NCBI GenBank assembly: GCA_009837685.1
Contig: VXTA01000148.1
Span: forward strand, 1 to 9,074
DNA length: 9,074 nt
Reading direction: 5' to 3'
Source of the DNA: Chloroflexota bacterium
Lineage (GTDB): Bacteria > Chloroflexota > Dehalococcoidia > Lucifugimonadales > Lucifugimonadaceae
Every line of letters starts with the position of its first letter. Positions within the stretch are counted from its first letter, which is position 1. The notes beneath the pieces are model-generated. The model searched no databases, had not been told where the DNA came from, and was given only the letters and a program-made list of their open reading frames with translations. This document shows positions 1-7,800 of the stretch, piece by piece. The translations under genes were made by a program, and so were the position numbers.

Positions 1-162
1 GAAAGCGTCGCTGTTCGTCGTGTAGCACGTACCGACGTTCAGAACGTCGATCGTTCCGGTAGCCGCTTCTACCGTGCCCGATGATCCGCCTCGAACCGCC
101 ACAACCGCAACGGCCAGTATCAGCACGGCCAGAGCCGTCAAGATTCTCGATGAAAGCTGCAC
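1..162 (-). CDS. Paralog A: N-terminus of a secreted Ig-like surface protein (partial)
   Basis: Only the first 54 codons lie in the window; the reading frame is open to the edge. Translation starts at a GTG at 162, chosen because a strong AGGAGGA Shine-Dalgarno site lies 8 nt upstream and the start aligns with that of paralog B. The peptide begins MQLSSRILTALAVL and continues with a hydrophobic core, then a V-E-A-A-T-G motif at residues 31-36 that fits signal peptidase I cleavage after A33. The next residues (GTIDVLNVGTC, with Cys46) match the start of the mature regions of B and C almost word for word. It is therefore the third member of the array and should be a large exported cell-surface protein. 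Its function is unknown, and its domains beyond residue 54 cannot be seen. Confidence 0.85.
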   Translation of the reverse strand, partial: MQLSSRILTALAVLILAVAVVAVRGGSSGTVEAATGTIDVLNVGTCYTTNSDAF

Positions 163-170
163 AGCTGCAG

Positions 171-177
171 TCCTCCT
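171..177 (-). promoter_or_regulatory. Shine-Dalgarno site of paralog A
   Basis: Minus-strand AGGAGGA, 8 nt before the GTG at 162. It decides the non-ATG start and has the same sequence and spacing as the site of paralog B. Confidence 0.85.
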
Positions 178-333
178 CTATCTATATCTCTACCGGTTCG
201 ATACCAAACAAACCAACGCCAACTTCCAATAAGCCAGCGTCGAAGCGGTCTTGCCCGGATGTTTCCATAGCACTCTCAAGACGCGCAACGAACCACACGC
301 CCGCAGGCACGCCCTGAAATCTATATGATACCG

Positions 334-362
334 AATATATGCCACTGCGTGTGCGCTGTCAA
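334..362 (-). promoter_or_regulatory. Sigma70-type promoter of paralog A
   Basis: On the minus strand a perfect -35 TTGACA (362-357) is followed after 17 nt by a -10 TATATT (339-334). Transcription would start near 327, giving a leader of about 165 nt before the GTG at 162. Match and spacing are close to consensus, and it is the best promoter in the window. The -10 is followed by CGG and then TATCATATA; the TATCATATA block is also present upstream of paralog B, and TATATTCGG recurs upstream of paralog C. Confidence 0.75.
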
Positions 363-393
363 TCAATTTCTCGCAAACACTTGCGATAACTCC

Positions 394-546
394 TTCGTCC
401 GAACCCGGATTTAAAGGATTTGAATGATCGAAGGATTGTCAACGGCGCGACGATGACGCACCCTCCCCCATTTGCTCACGCAAAAAGGGCGAGGAATGCC
501 CCATTCCTTCAATCATTCAAATCCTTTAAATCCGGGTTCAGACAAA
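394..546. repeat. Nested inverted-repeat element (perfect 28-nt arms)
   Basis: Positions 401-428 and 512-539 are perfect reverse complements over 28 nt. The match extends both ways with a few mismatches to arms of about 42 nt (394-435 and 505-546). The 83-nt centre contains a second, imperfect hairpin at about 464-496 with TTTGC, loop TCAC, GCAAA at its apex, so the whole piece can fold into one long stem or cruciform. Within each arm GGATTTAAA and GGATTTGAA follow one another in a 9-nt rhythm. It encodes nothing. It resembles a miniature non-autonomous element or a recombination-built palindrome. The outer end abuts the terminator of paralog B. Confidence 0.7.
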
Positions 547-574
547 AAACACCCCCGCGTTCCCGCGGGGGTGT
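544..574 (-). terminator. Rho-independent terminator of paralog B
   Basis: An 11-bp perfect stem (549-559 with 564-574, CACCCCCGCG paired to CGCGGGGGTG plus one A-T pair) closes a 4-nt loop. Read on the minus strand it is followed by a run of T (complement of A544-A549). It lies about 65 nt past the stop codon of paralog B. This is a textbook intrinsic terminator. Confidence 0.85.
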
Positions 575-591
575 CTCTGCGCTCTATCCTA

Positions 592-633
592 TCCCCCTCT
601 CCCTCGATGGGAGAGGGTTGGGGTGAGGGTGAT
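592..633. repeat. GGGAGAGGG hairpin repeat, copy 1 (3' of paralog B)
   Basis: A 42-nt element identical at 41 of 42 positions to 4793-4834. It contains a 9-bp perfect stem, CCCTCTCCC (595-603) with GGGAGAGGG (609-617) and a 5-nt loop, followed on the plus strand by a tail of TTGGGGTGAGGG type. On the coding (minus) strand it starts 5 nt after the TAA of paralog B. From memory, GGGAGAGGG hairpins with a CCCTCACCCC tail occur as dispersed REP-like intergenic repeats in several bacterial groups. A role in 3' mRNA stability or termination is possible but not shown. Confidence 0.85.
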
Positions 634-638
634 GAGCC

Positions 639-3600
639 TTATGGCGCTACCGTGGTGCCGTCTGGGAAGAAGACCCAGATGCCCTTGCCGATGATCATGT
701 CACCGTCGCCTTCGAGGACGCGGTAGCCGTTGGCGATTGCATCCCAGGTGTAGGCACGCTTGAAGCCAGGCATGTAGTCATCAGCTGACACATCGGCATC
801 TTCGCTGTCTTGCAGCGTGTCGCCGAAGTTGTCTTCGGTTTGGTCACCGTCTTGGTCGACGACACCGATGAAGTTCCAACCCGGGACGGTCTGGATACCG
901 ATCGGATTCGGCTTGCCGCCGGTCTCACGGTTGATTGGGCCTTCCAGATCGACGCTCTGCTTGATGAACGCCATCGAGTGCACCCAGTAGCCGTAGCGAA
1001 TCACTACGTCGGTCAGCGGCGCGAAGTCCATGCTGGTCGTCCATACGCCGTCGACACGAGACGCGATGCTCCATGCCCCGTTCGAATTCATCGGGTTCCA
1101 GCCGACCACGCGGTCGATAGCCGGGTCGGTGAACACTGCGTCAAGCGCGGTGTCAACCGGGTTGGCCGGGAACGAGATGGCGTTCCAACCAGCGGAGATG
1201 TCCAGCACGAACGGGTCGCGCTGCGTGACGTTGAAGCTGAACTTCGTACCACCGGATGGCTTGTTGTCTGCCGCGTCGCGGGCATCAAACTCTACCGTGT
1301 GCTCGCCGTAGTCCAACGCCTCGGGCCAGTACAGGAACCGGTTCTCGCCGATGTTGTCCAGCGAGCCCAAAACATCCGTACCGTCGACCGACATCTTGGT
1401 CACCTTGACGTTCGTGCGCTCGCCTGCAAAGTCGAGCAGGACGAACGGACGCGGCTCCGCAACATCGGTGTCGGGATCTGGTTGCACATCGCCGCCAGCC
1501 GTACTCAACGGGCTGTTGAACGTCGTATCCAGCGTAAAGGCCACCGTCTCCGAACCAAAGTTGAGACGTGGGTCGGGTGTGCCAGCAGGGCTATCCGGCT
1601 TGTCCTTGTAGTAATCGAAACCGCCGCGGTCCCTTGCCCATACGACGACCGTCAGGCCACCATCAGGAAGTTCGCTGGCTGCGCCAGTCGGATTTCGCCA
1701 CGCGTAGACCCAGTTGTTGCCAGGACGCGATAGCGACGACGACTCGATGAAGGATTTTGCCGGGTCCGCCGTAGCACCGCATCCTCTGTTCATCTCGAGA
1801 TCGGTATCAGCGTCGTAACCCATGCGGTTAGCCTCGAAACGACCAAGGTCATAGACAATGACATCCTCATTGTCATCCTTTGCGAGCGAGGAACCGTCGG
1901 CCTCGTTGAACTTAATGTTCGAGCAGACCACCGACACCTTCGGCGCGCCGTTGATGTCTTCGTCCGACTCGATCGCGATATCGATCGCTTCCTTCGTCAG
2001 CATTGAGGAACTTTCGCCACCAGTCCCGATGCCGGATCCGCCGCTCAAGGTCAACGTGAAGACTGGCAAGATGCCGTCCTTCACCTTGAATGAATTCACT
2101 CTTTCGCCATTAGCAGCGAGAATGTGCTCGGCACTGCTCAGGATGTTGCCGGCCAAGTCTTCGACCTCGCGGCCATCTGAGATGCTCAACGTCGGCCGAG
2201 CATCAGATGCCAGCTCCTCGTCGAGCTTCAGGAAGACCAGCTGGTCCTTCACCATGACATCGGCGATGGCGACACCATTGCCGTCGGCATCTTCAAGCGT
2301 GAAGGTGCCGCTGTCGATCAGCGAACCATCCACCGCGTTGTCGAATACGACCATCACTGCGCTGCGGTCTCTGATCGGAGCACCGTCGTCCAAGCCGTAG
2401 AAACCGGTCGCGGTGCGGTCATCGAGGATGTACGGGTCGACCTCGTCGAGCCAGACAGCATGCTTCGAGAAGACACCGAGAACGTTCGGCTTGGTGCGTT
2501 CCGCGAGCTTTTCGCCCAGGTCGTTGATGAAGCGCGGCTTTGCCGGGTCGCTGTCAGAGAATCCGACGTTACCGGCGAGGTCACGCACTAATGCCTGGAA
2601 CTCGATCTTGTGGTTGAAAGCACCATCCGGGAAGGTGTAACCCGCAATCTCGTCGAAGTCAATCTCAATCTCGTCAGCAAATTCGCCATCTGGAGCGCCG
2701 TTGGAATATGCGTCGGCCTCGACTGACTTGTACGCCCGCGGCGTCAGGGTGCTTTCATCCATCCATGTGTCTGATGGGATGACACCATACTTGGGTGGGT
2801 CGGCATCGTAACCCGTGTATTCCAAACGCCGATCGATGCCAACATCAATGCCCATAACGTAGTCGGCATCAAGACCCGACAGCACCGTAGTGGTATTCCC
2901 TCTTCGGGGATCGTTGTCTACATAGAGCTGGAACGTGTCCGCCGCCAATCCGGCATCACCATCGTTGATGGTGCCGACGAACGACGGCTTCTCGTCGTCG
3001 CTACGGCTATTGTGAACCGGCGAATCTACGTTGATCACTGGCGGATCGATGTCGATCTGGATCGTGAACGAGCGCGTCTGTCCGTCGCTGTCGCGGTAGT
3101 TGATGACCACCGGTCCATTGCCTACGCCTAGCGTCGCGGCATTGCCCACGGTGGCGTCTGTGGCATTCCCGTCCCCGTCGATGTCCTCACCCCAGTTGTC
3201 GCTGCCCTCGCCAGCCGCACCATCACCATCGGCGTCGGTCAGGCGCAGGAAGCCTTGGTAGACACCATCGAATATCCCTGTCTCTGTCAAGTACAGGTCC
3301 GCGGCACCATCGTTGCCGTCCGAAGTTGCCTGCACCAGCAAAGCGGTATTGTCGTCCCTCTCGGCTTTGGTGAAGATGACATCATCCGGAGCGTCATTAG
3401 CATCACCACTGCTGCTGCAGGTGGTGACATCGTCAGTGGTTGTTTCCTTGTAGCACTGTCCGCCGTCCAAGTTCTCTGTATCACTAGTCTCGTAGTAGAT
3501 GACCTGCAAATGGACACCGCCAAGCGAAGGTGTTACCGCAGTTGGAACGCTGACATTCAAGATCATCGCCGGAGTTCCATCCTCGCCAGAAATCACGTCC

Positions 3601-4493
3601 TCGTCGAGCTTGACGTTACCGCCAATATCTTTGAACGGTCCCCAGCCATCAATCCCATCGCCGCCAGTTGCAAGGCCGTCGTGAATCCGTCCGAAGAACC
3701 TCACCTTACCATCCGGTGCGATCGGGGGGAATGGGTTGTCCGCGTCACTGCCTTGCCAACGGACCGTGTACGAACCGGAAGCTGTAAAGTTCGCATCCGC
3801 TGTGTTGTTTATACCGAAATGCGGAACCTGCAACTCCAAGTCTTTCAACGCGTCTGACGCGACGCCAACCGAATCGGCAACTACTTCTAGCGAGCCGCCA
3901 CCAGGCGTCTCAGCGTTGTCATCGTAATCATCATCCAGTACCCAAGGCAAGGTATCAGGTATGCGATCGGTAGGACTAGTAGTGTCGACAGTGGGCTTGA
4001 AGACTTCGGGGTCGTTCGTTTCGTCCGTATCGCTATCCAGCCTCGACCTCACAACCGCGGCTTCGCCGACACCGGCGTTATCAATCGCAATCAACACCGG
4101 GTCTCTGCGGTCGCGGCCAGTGTCTTTGATGCTGATCTTTATGAGGTCGCCGTTGGCGATGATTCCGCGTGGCGCTTCTGCAGCCGTCTTCGGGTCGTGG
4201 GCATAGGTGGCGTACAGCTCATCAACTACGATGGCCTCGTCCAGTTCCTCCGCCTCGAATAAGGCGTTCGTGTTGCCCGCGCCGTCAGCGTCCACATTTC
4301 CTTCCGCATCGAACCCTCGGCAGTCGCTGATATCCAGGACATCGTCGTTCGTGGTCGTGCACGCACCAACGTTTAATGCGTCGATCGTTCCGGTAGCTGC
4401 GCTGACTTCTTCGGTCGCACCCCTGCCAGCCACTACGGCGACAGTAAATGCGAGCACTGCCAGTGCTGTCAAGATTCTCGCTGAAAGCTGCAC
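639..4493 (-). CDS. Paralog B: large secreted Ig-like surface protein, 1284 aa
   Basis: Starts at a GTG (4493) with AGGAGGA 8 nt upstream; ends in TAA. Residues 1-32 form a signal peptide (MQLSARILTALAVLAF core, V-S-A then ATG). The mature chain is acidic. It carries an N-terminal conserved block with LYATYAHDPKT (93-103); an LTETGIFDGVYQGF block (402-415) followed by EF-hand-like DADGDG (420-425) and DIDGDG (437-442); an Ig-like segment (about 484-530); a Big_5-like Ig domain (about 711-783, VMVVFD to VEDLAGN); a second conserved region with LTLSGGSG (814-821); another Ig-like domain (about 1016-1090); and two C-terminal repeats centred on AGWNAIS (1101) and PGWNFIG (1204), each ending in a YWV or IWV motif. 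Six cysteines fall in three pairs. There is no LPxTG, no C-terminal membrane helix and no catalytic motif. It is probably a cell-surface or S-layer-like protein; adhesion or matrix roles are inference only. Confidence 0.9.
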   Translation of the reverse strand: MQLSARILTALAVLAFTVAVVAGRGATEEVSAATGTIDALNVGACTTTNDDVLDISDCRGFDAEGNVDADGAGNTNALFEAEELDEAIVVDELYATYAHDPKTAAEAPRGIIANGDLIKISIKDTGRDRRDPVLIAIDNAGVGEAAVVRSRLDSDTDETNDPEVFKPTVDTTSPTDRIPDTLPWVLDDDYDDNAETPGGGSLEVVADSVGVASDALKDLELQVPHFGINNTADANFTASGSYTVRWQGSDADNPFPPIAPDGKVRFFGRIHDGLATGGDGIDGWGPFKDIGGNVKLDEDVISGEDGTPAMILNVSVPTAVTPSLGGVHLQVIYYETSDTENLDGGQCYKETTTDDVTTCSSSGDANDAPDDVIFTKAERDDNTALLVQATSDGNDGAADLYLTETGIFDGVYQGFLRLTDADGDGAAGEGSDNWGEDIDGDGNATDATVGNAATLGVGNGPVVINYRDSDGQTRSFTIQIDIDPPVINVDSPVHNSRSDDEKPSFVGTINDGDAGLAADTFQLYVDNDPRRGNTTTVLSGLDADYVMGIDVGIDRRLEYTGYDADPPKYGVIPSDTWMDESTLTPRAYKSVEADAYSNGAPDGEFADEIEIDFDEIAGYTFPDGAFNHKIEFQALVRDLAGNVGFSDSDPAKPRFINDLGEKLAERTKPNVLGVFSKHAVWLDEVDPYILDDRTATGFYGLDDGAPIRDRSAVMVVFDNAVDGSLIDSGTFTLEDADGNGVAIADVMVKDQLVFLKLDEELASDARPTLSISDGREVEDLAGNILSSAEHILAANGERVNSFKVKDGILPVFTLTLSGGSGIGTGGESSSMLTKEAIDIAIESDEDINGAPKVSVVCSNIKFNEADGSSLAKDDNEDVIVYDLGRFEANRMGYDADTDLEMNRGCGATADPAKSFIESSSLSRPGNNWVYAWRNPTGAASELPDGGLTVVVWARDRGGFDYYKDKPDSPAGTPDPRLNFGSETVAFTLDTTFNSPLSTAGGDVQPDPDTDVAEPRPFVLLDFAGERTNVKVTKMSVDGTDVLGSLDNIGENRFLYWPEALDYGEHTVEFDARDAADNKPSGGTKFSFNVTQRDPFVLDISAGWNAISFPANPVDTALDAVFTDPAIDRVVGWNPMNSNGAWSIASRVDGVWTTSMDFAPLTDVVIRYGYWVHSMAFIKQSVDLEGPINRETGGKPNPIGIQTVPGWNFIGVVDQDGDQTEDNFGDTLQDSEDADVSADDYMPGFKRAYTWDAIANGYRVLEGDGDMIIGKGIWVFFPDGTTVAP

Positions 4494-4500
4494 GCTTCAG

Positions 4501-4507
4501 TCCTCCT
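4501..4507 (-). promoter_or_regulatory. Shine-Dalgarno site of paralog B
   Basis: Minus-strand AGGAGGA, 8 nt before the GTG at 4493, fixing a non-ATG start. A 12-nt perfect palindrome GCACGATCGTGC (4521-4532) lies just upstream in the leader and could form a small hairpin near the ribosome site. Confidence 0.85.
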
Positions 4508-4657
4508 GCTTACTTTCCCGGCACGATCGTGCGCGGATTTGCTCAACTCCAAAGCTAAGCGAAGTCCGCAACGCCCTCTGTCCGGATCTGTGCGATGTTT
4601 GCATAATACTTGCAAGCGCGCCAACGCGCAACGCGCGCGACGTGCCATGAAAAGTAT

Positions 4658-4687
4658 ATGATACCCAATTCCCTCTGCGCGCGTAAA
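4658..4687 (-). promoter_or_regulatory. Candidate promoter of paralog B
   Basis: Minus-strand TTTACG (4687-4682), an 18-nt spacer and TATCAT (4663-4658) form a weak sigma70-like pair inside the block conserved with the A upstream region. An alternative is TTGCGC (4631-4626), 17 nt, TATTAT (4608-4603). Neither is near consensus. The hexamers at the position aligned with the A promoter are degenerate here (ATTGGG and GGAATT), so the true start site is uncertain. Confidence 0.35.
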
Positions 4688-4747
4688 CCCCCAATTAATC
4701 GATTCATTGATTTTCGCGCATTTAATACCCTGCGCATCCTAGTACAT

Positions 4748-4782
4748 AAAAAGGTAGGGGCAGGTTTCAAACCTGCCCCTAC
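4748..4782 (-). terminator. Perfect-palindrome terminator of paralog C
   Basis: Positions 4754-4767 and 4769-4782 are perfect 14-nt reverse complements (GTAGGGGCAGGTTT arm) around a single central C. On the minus strand the stem is followed by C and then TTTTT (complement of A4748-A4752), as expected of an intrinsic terminator about 65 nt past the stop of paralog C. The symmetry is tighter than a terminator needs, so it may also be a dispersed palindromic repeat that has been recruited as one. Confidence 0.7.
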
Positions 4783-4792
4783 TGTTTCACCT

Positions 4793-4834
4793 TCCCCCTC
4801 TCCCTTGATGGGAGAGGGTTGGGGTGAGGGTGAT
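4793..4834. repeat. GGGAGAGGG hairpin repeat, copy 2 (3' of paralog C)
   Basis: Second copy of the 42-nt element at 592-633, differing only in the loop base (T4806 against C605). The stem is 4796-4804 with 4810-4818. On the coding strand it begins 11 nt after the TAG of paralog C, the same position it holds relative to paralog B. Confidence 0.85.
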
Positions 4835-4845
4835 CGCTCTTTGCC

Positions 4846-7800
4846 CTACGGCGCGATGCCTGTGCCTTCTGGGTAGTAGACCCAGACGCCGTCGCCGATC
4901 GTCATCGTGTCGTCCGGGCGCACCACGTCGAAGCGGCTGAACGTCGCATCCCACGTGTACGCTCGCACGTAGTTGTTGCCCAGATACTCGCCTGCCTTGA
5001 TCGCATTGTAGCCAGTGTCCTGCAGCGTGAGGCCGAAGTGGTCTTCGGTCTGGTCGCCGTCCTGGTCGACCACGCCGACGAAGTTCCACCCCGGTTCCGT
5101 CGGGATCGAGATCAGGATCGGTGTGCCGCCAGCGTCGCGTGACGTGCCGCCCTTAAGCTCGACAGCCTGCCGCACGAAGCCAGTGGACTTAACCCAGTAG
5201 CCGTACTTAGCACGAATCTCGTTCAACGCGCCGTACTTCTCGTTCGATTCCCAGACACCGTCACGTCGCATCGCGATGCGCCAGCCCTGAGTGTCCCAAC
5301 CGATCACGGTCGTTACCGCCGAGTCGGTGAAGACCGAGCCGATAGCCGTGTCGACCGGATCCGCTGGCACCGAGATGGCGTTCCATCCCGCGTTCAGCGC
5401 CATCACAAAGTCGCCGCGTGCCACGGTTTCGAACTCGTAGCTGAAGGAAGCTTCGTTGCCCGCAGCGTCGGTAGCCTCGACCTCAACCTCGTGGTCGCCC
5501 TGCGACAGGCTCTCAGGCCAGTACACGAACCGGTTGTGGTCAGGCTGTTCGAACTCGCTGGCAACCTCTACGCCGTCTAGCTCTACAGAGTCCAGCGTCA
5601 CCGTCGTACCCTCGTTGAACTCGATCAGCACGAACGGTCGCGCCTCTTTGGACTTACTGTCCGGAGCCGGCTGCAAGTCGCCGCCTTTGCTAACGTCGCC
5701 AGACGGGTCCGGATACACCACTGCGGTGTCCAGCGTGAACTCAGCCGATGCCGAACCCCAGTTCTGGACTGTGTCATTGCCGTCGAGGGAGGTGAACCGC
5801 GAACGGTCGCGAGCGAACACTACTGCGGTCGCTAGGCCATCCTCGAGGTCTGTACCCTTCCATGTGTAGTCCCAGTTCTCGCCCGGGCGGCTCAGCGAAG
5901 TAGCATCCTGGGGCACGAAGTTATCGTCGAAGTCGTCGCCGTTAGCGTCGTAACCGCAGGTGTACTGGTAGGTTCCGGACGCGTTTTTAGTTGCCCTCGG
6001 ACTCGTATCGACTGGAGTCTCAGAAGGTGTGGTATCGAACGCGCCGCTTCGGTTGGCTATGTAGTCGTCGATGTCTTTGCCGATCAGGTCCGATGAACCC
6101 TCGATCGCGTTCTTGCCTTCGTTCCACGTCAGGCTGCTGCAAACTACCGCAATACGCGGAGCGCCTTGCAATTCCTCGTCTGACGAGACGTTGACCGTGA
6201 TCTGGTCCTTCGTGAGTTTGTCCGGGCCTTCGTTGCCAGTGCCGCTGCCGGAACCGCCGCTGAGCGTTACCGTCAGCCTCGGCGAGATACCGTCGTTCGC
6301 ATCGAACGCCGTAACCTCACGGCCGAACGTCTCGTTGCCAGCCATGTCCTCGACCTTCTCGCCTTGGGCGATATCGATCTCCGGTGTGGCATCCGACGCA
6401 AGCTCAGCGCCCAGCTTCAGGAACACGAAGTTCTTCGCAGCATGGGCATCTACGATGTTCCCCGCTGTCTCGTCGTCCAACTCAACACTGAATGTGCTGG
6501 TCGATACCGACGATGCCGCTATCGGACCATCGAACACTACCATGACGCCCGAGCGGTCCGCTATCGGCTTGCCGTCCGCGTTCAAACCGTAGTAGCCAGT
6601 CGCAGACCGAGCATTGATGATCTCCGGATCCTTCTCGTCAAGCGTGATGATGTGCGCCGAGTAGTAACCGAGAACGTTGCCAGCTTTGCGCTTGGTAGCA
6701 TCCGCCTCGCCAAGGTCGTTGATGTACCGAGGGTTCGCAGGATCAGAGTCCGAGAAACCGATGTTCCCAGCCATGTCCATCACGAATGCTTGGAAGTCGA
6801 TCTGGAACTCTCGGTCCCGGACCGTGAAATCGCTGGTGCCATCGTACAGGTCGAGCCGCAGCGAATCGTCGAACGATCCGCTGATCGCACCGTCGTCATA
6901 CGCTTCAGACTCGATGTAACAGTCATTCTCGCCGTCGACGCATCGGTCGTCGCCCAAGTTGTACAGATTGCCTGCCATCGATACGATTCCGAACTGCGAC
7001 GGCGGATCAGCCATGCTGTAACCGCTGTACTCCGCGATCCGGGTCAAACCGGTGGCGGGACCAGTCACTCCAGTCGCATCCGGGGCTTTGCCGTTCAGCG
7101 CGAAGTCCTCGTTATCGCCATCCTTGTTCTCTACTTGGTTGTCGACTACCAGCCGGAATGACTTGTCGGCCAAACCTGAGTCGGTGTCTTCTAGAGTGCC
7201 TGCGAAATCCGGAGTCTGATCCCCGCTTGACGAACCGTTCGCCGGGGATGTGACCGACACCGTTGGCGGAGTCTTGTCAATCTCGATCCGCAACCTCTGG
7301 GTGGCACCGTTCGAGTCGCGGTACTCGATAGTGATCGGGCCGCTTTCTACGGCAAGCACTGCAACGTCTTCATCAGAATCGGTGTTCCCCATTCCATCCT
7401 TAGCCTGTCGGCCCCAATCAGTAATGTCCGTCTTTGCAGGAGTGCTGTTGTCGTCTCGACCATCGCCGTTGGCGTCGGTCAGCCGAACAAAGCCTTGGTA
7501 CACACCGTCGAATCTGCCTGTCTCCGTCAAATGGAGGTTCACGCCGCGGTCTTCAAGATCGCCATCCGCGCTCGCCTTCACTAACAACGCTTGGTTGCGA
7601 CTCTTTTCATTCGACGTGTAGACAACATCATCGGTACCGTCTTCCTTATCGGTGTTTTGATCATTGCCGCTGTCAGGGGCACATTTCCAACCATCGGTTC
7701 CGCCCCTGTCAACCAGTGTGAGGTTAGTGCCGCAAGAGTGATACACCTGCCCACCAATCAGGTTCTCCTCATCGCTTGTGCGGTAATAGATGGCAAGGAT

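Larger units (their letters stand above)
163..638. other. 476-nt intergenic region between paralogs A and B
   Basis: No credible gene is present. From low to high coordinates it holds the leader of A (163 to about 327), the A promoter (334-362), a nested inverted-repeat element (394-546), the terminator of B (544-574) and a dispersed-type hairpin repeat (592-633). Short open frames across it on the plus strand run through palindromes, lack ribosome sites and have repetitive composition. Confidence 0.8.
4494..4845. other. 352-nt intergenic region between paralogs B and C
   Basis: No gene. It holds the leader and promoter region of B (4494 to about 4695), an AT-rich stretch (4690-4750), a perfect-palindrome terminator (4748-4782) and the second copy of the GGGAGAGGG hairpin repeat (4793-4834). 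Positions 4594-4671 are recognisably homologous to 257-338 upstream of paralog A. Confidence 0.8.

Noticed and set aside
401..539. CRISPR-like repeat
   Set aside because: There are only two copies, in inverted and not direct orientation, and no spacer series or cas gene.
639..700. Sortase, PEP-CTERM or autotransporter C-terminal sorting signal in paralog B
   Set aside because: The C-terminus is a folded-looking beta segment ending TTVAP, without LPxTG, a hydrophobic helix, a basic tail or a final aromatic residue.
81..726. Small plus-strand frames in the A/B intergenic region
   Set aside because: They run through the leader, palindromes and terminator, have no Shine-Dalgarno sites, and overlap one another in different frames.
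810..1733. Long open frame of 307 codons on the plus strand inside paralog B
   Set aside because: It lies wholly antisense to a well-supported gene, has no ribosome site or recognisable domain, and its Arg/Val-rich composition is typical of a reverse-complement shadow of Asp/Gly-rich coding.
639..4493. Dockerin or thrombospondin type 3 repeats, suggested by DxDGDG motifs
   Set aside because: The acidic loops are isolated and lack the paired spacing and flanking helices of dockerin or the cysteine ladder of type 3 repeats.
6364..7161. Long open frame of 265 codons on the plus strand inside paralog C
   Set aside because: Antisense shadow of the Asp-rich gene, without start signals or domain features.
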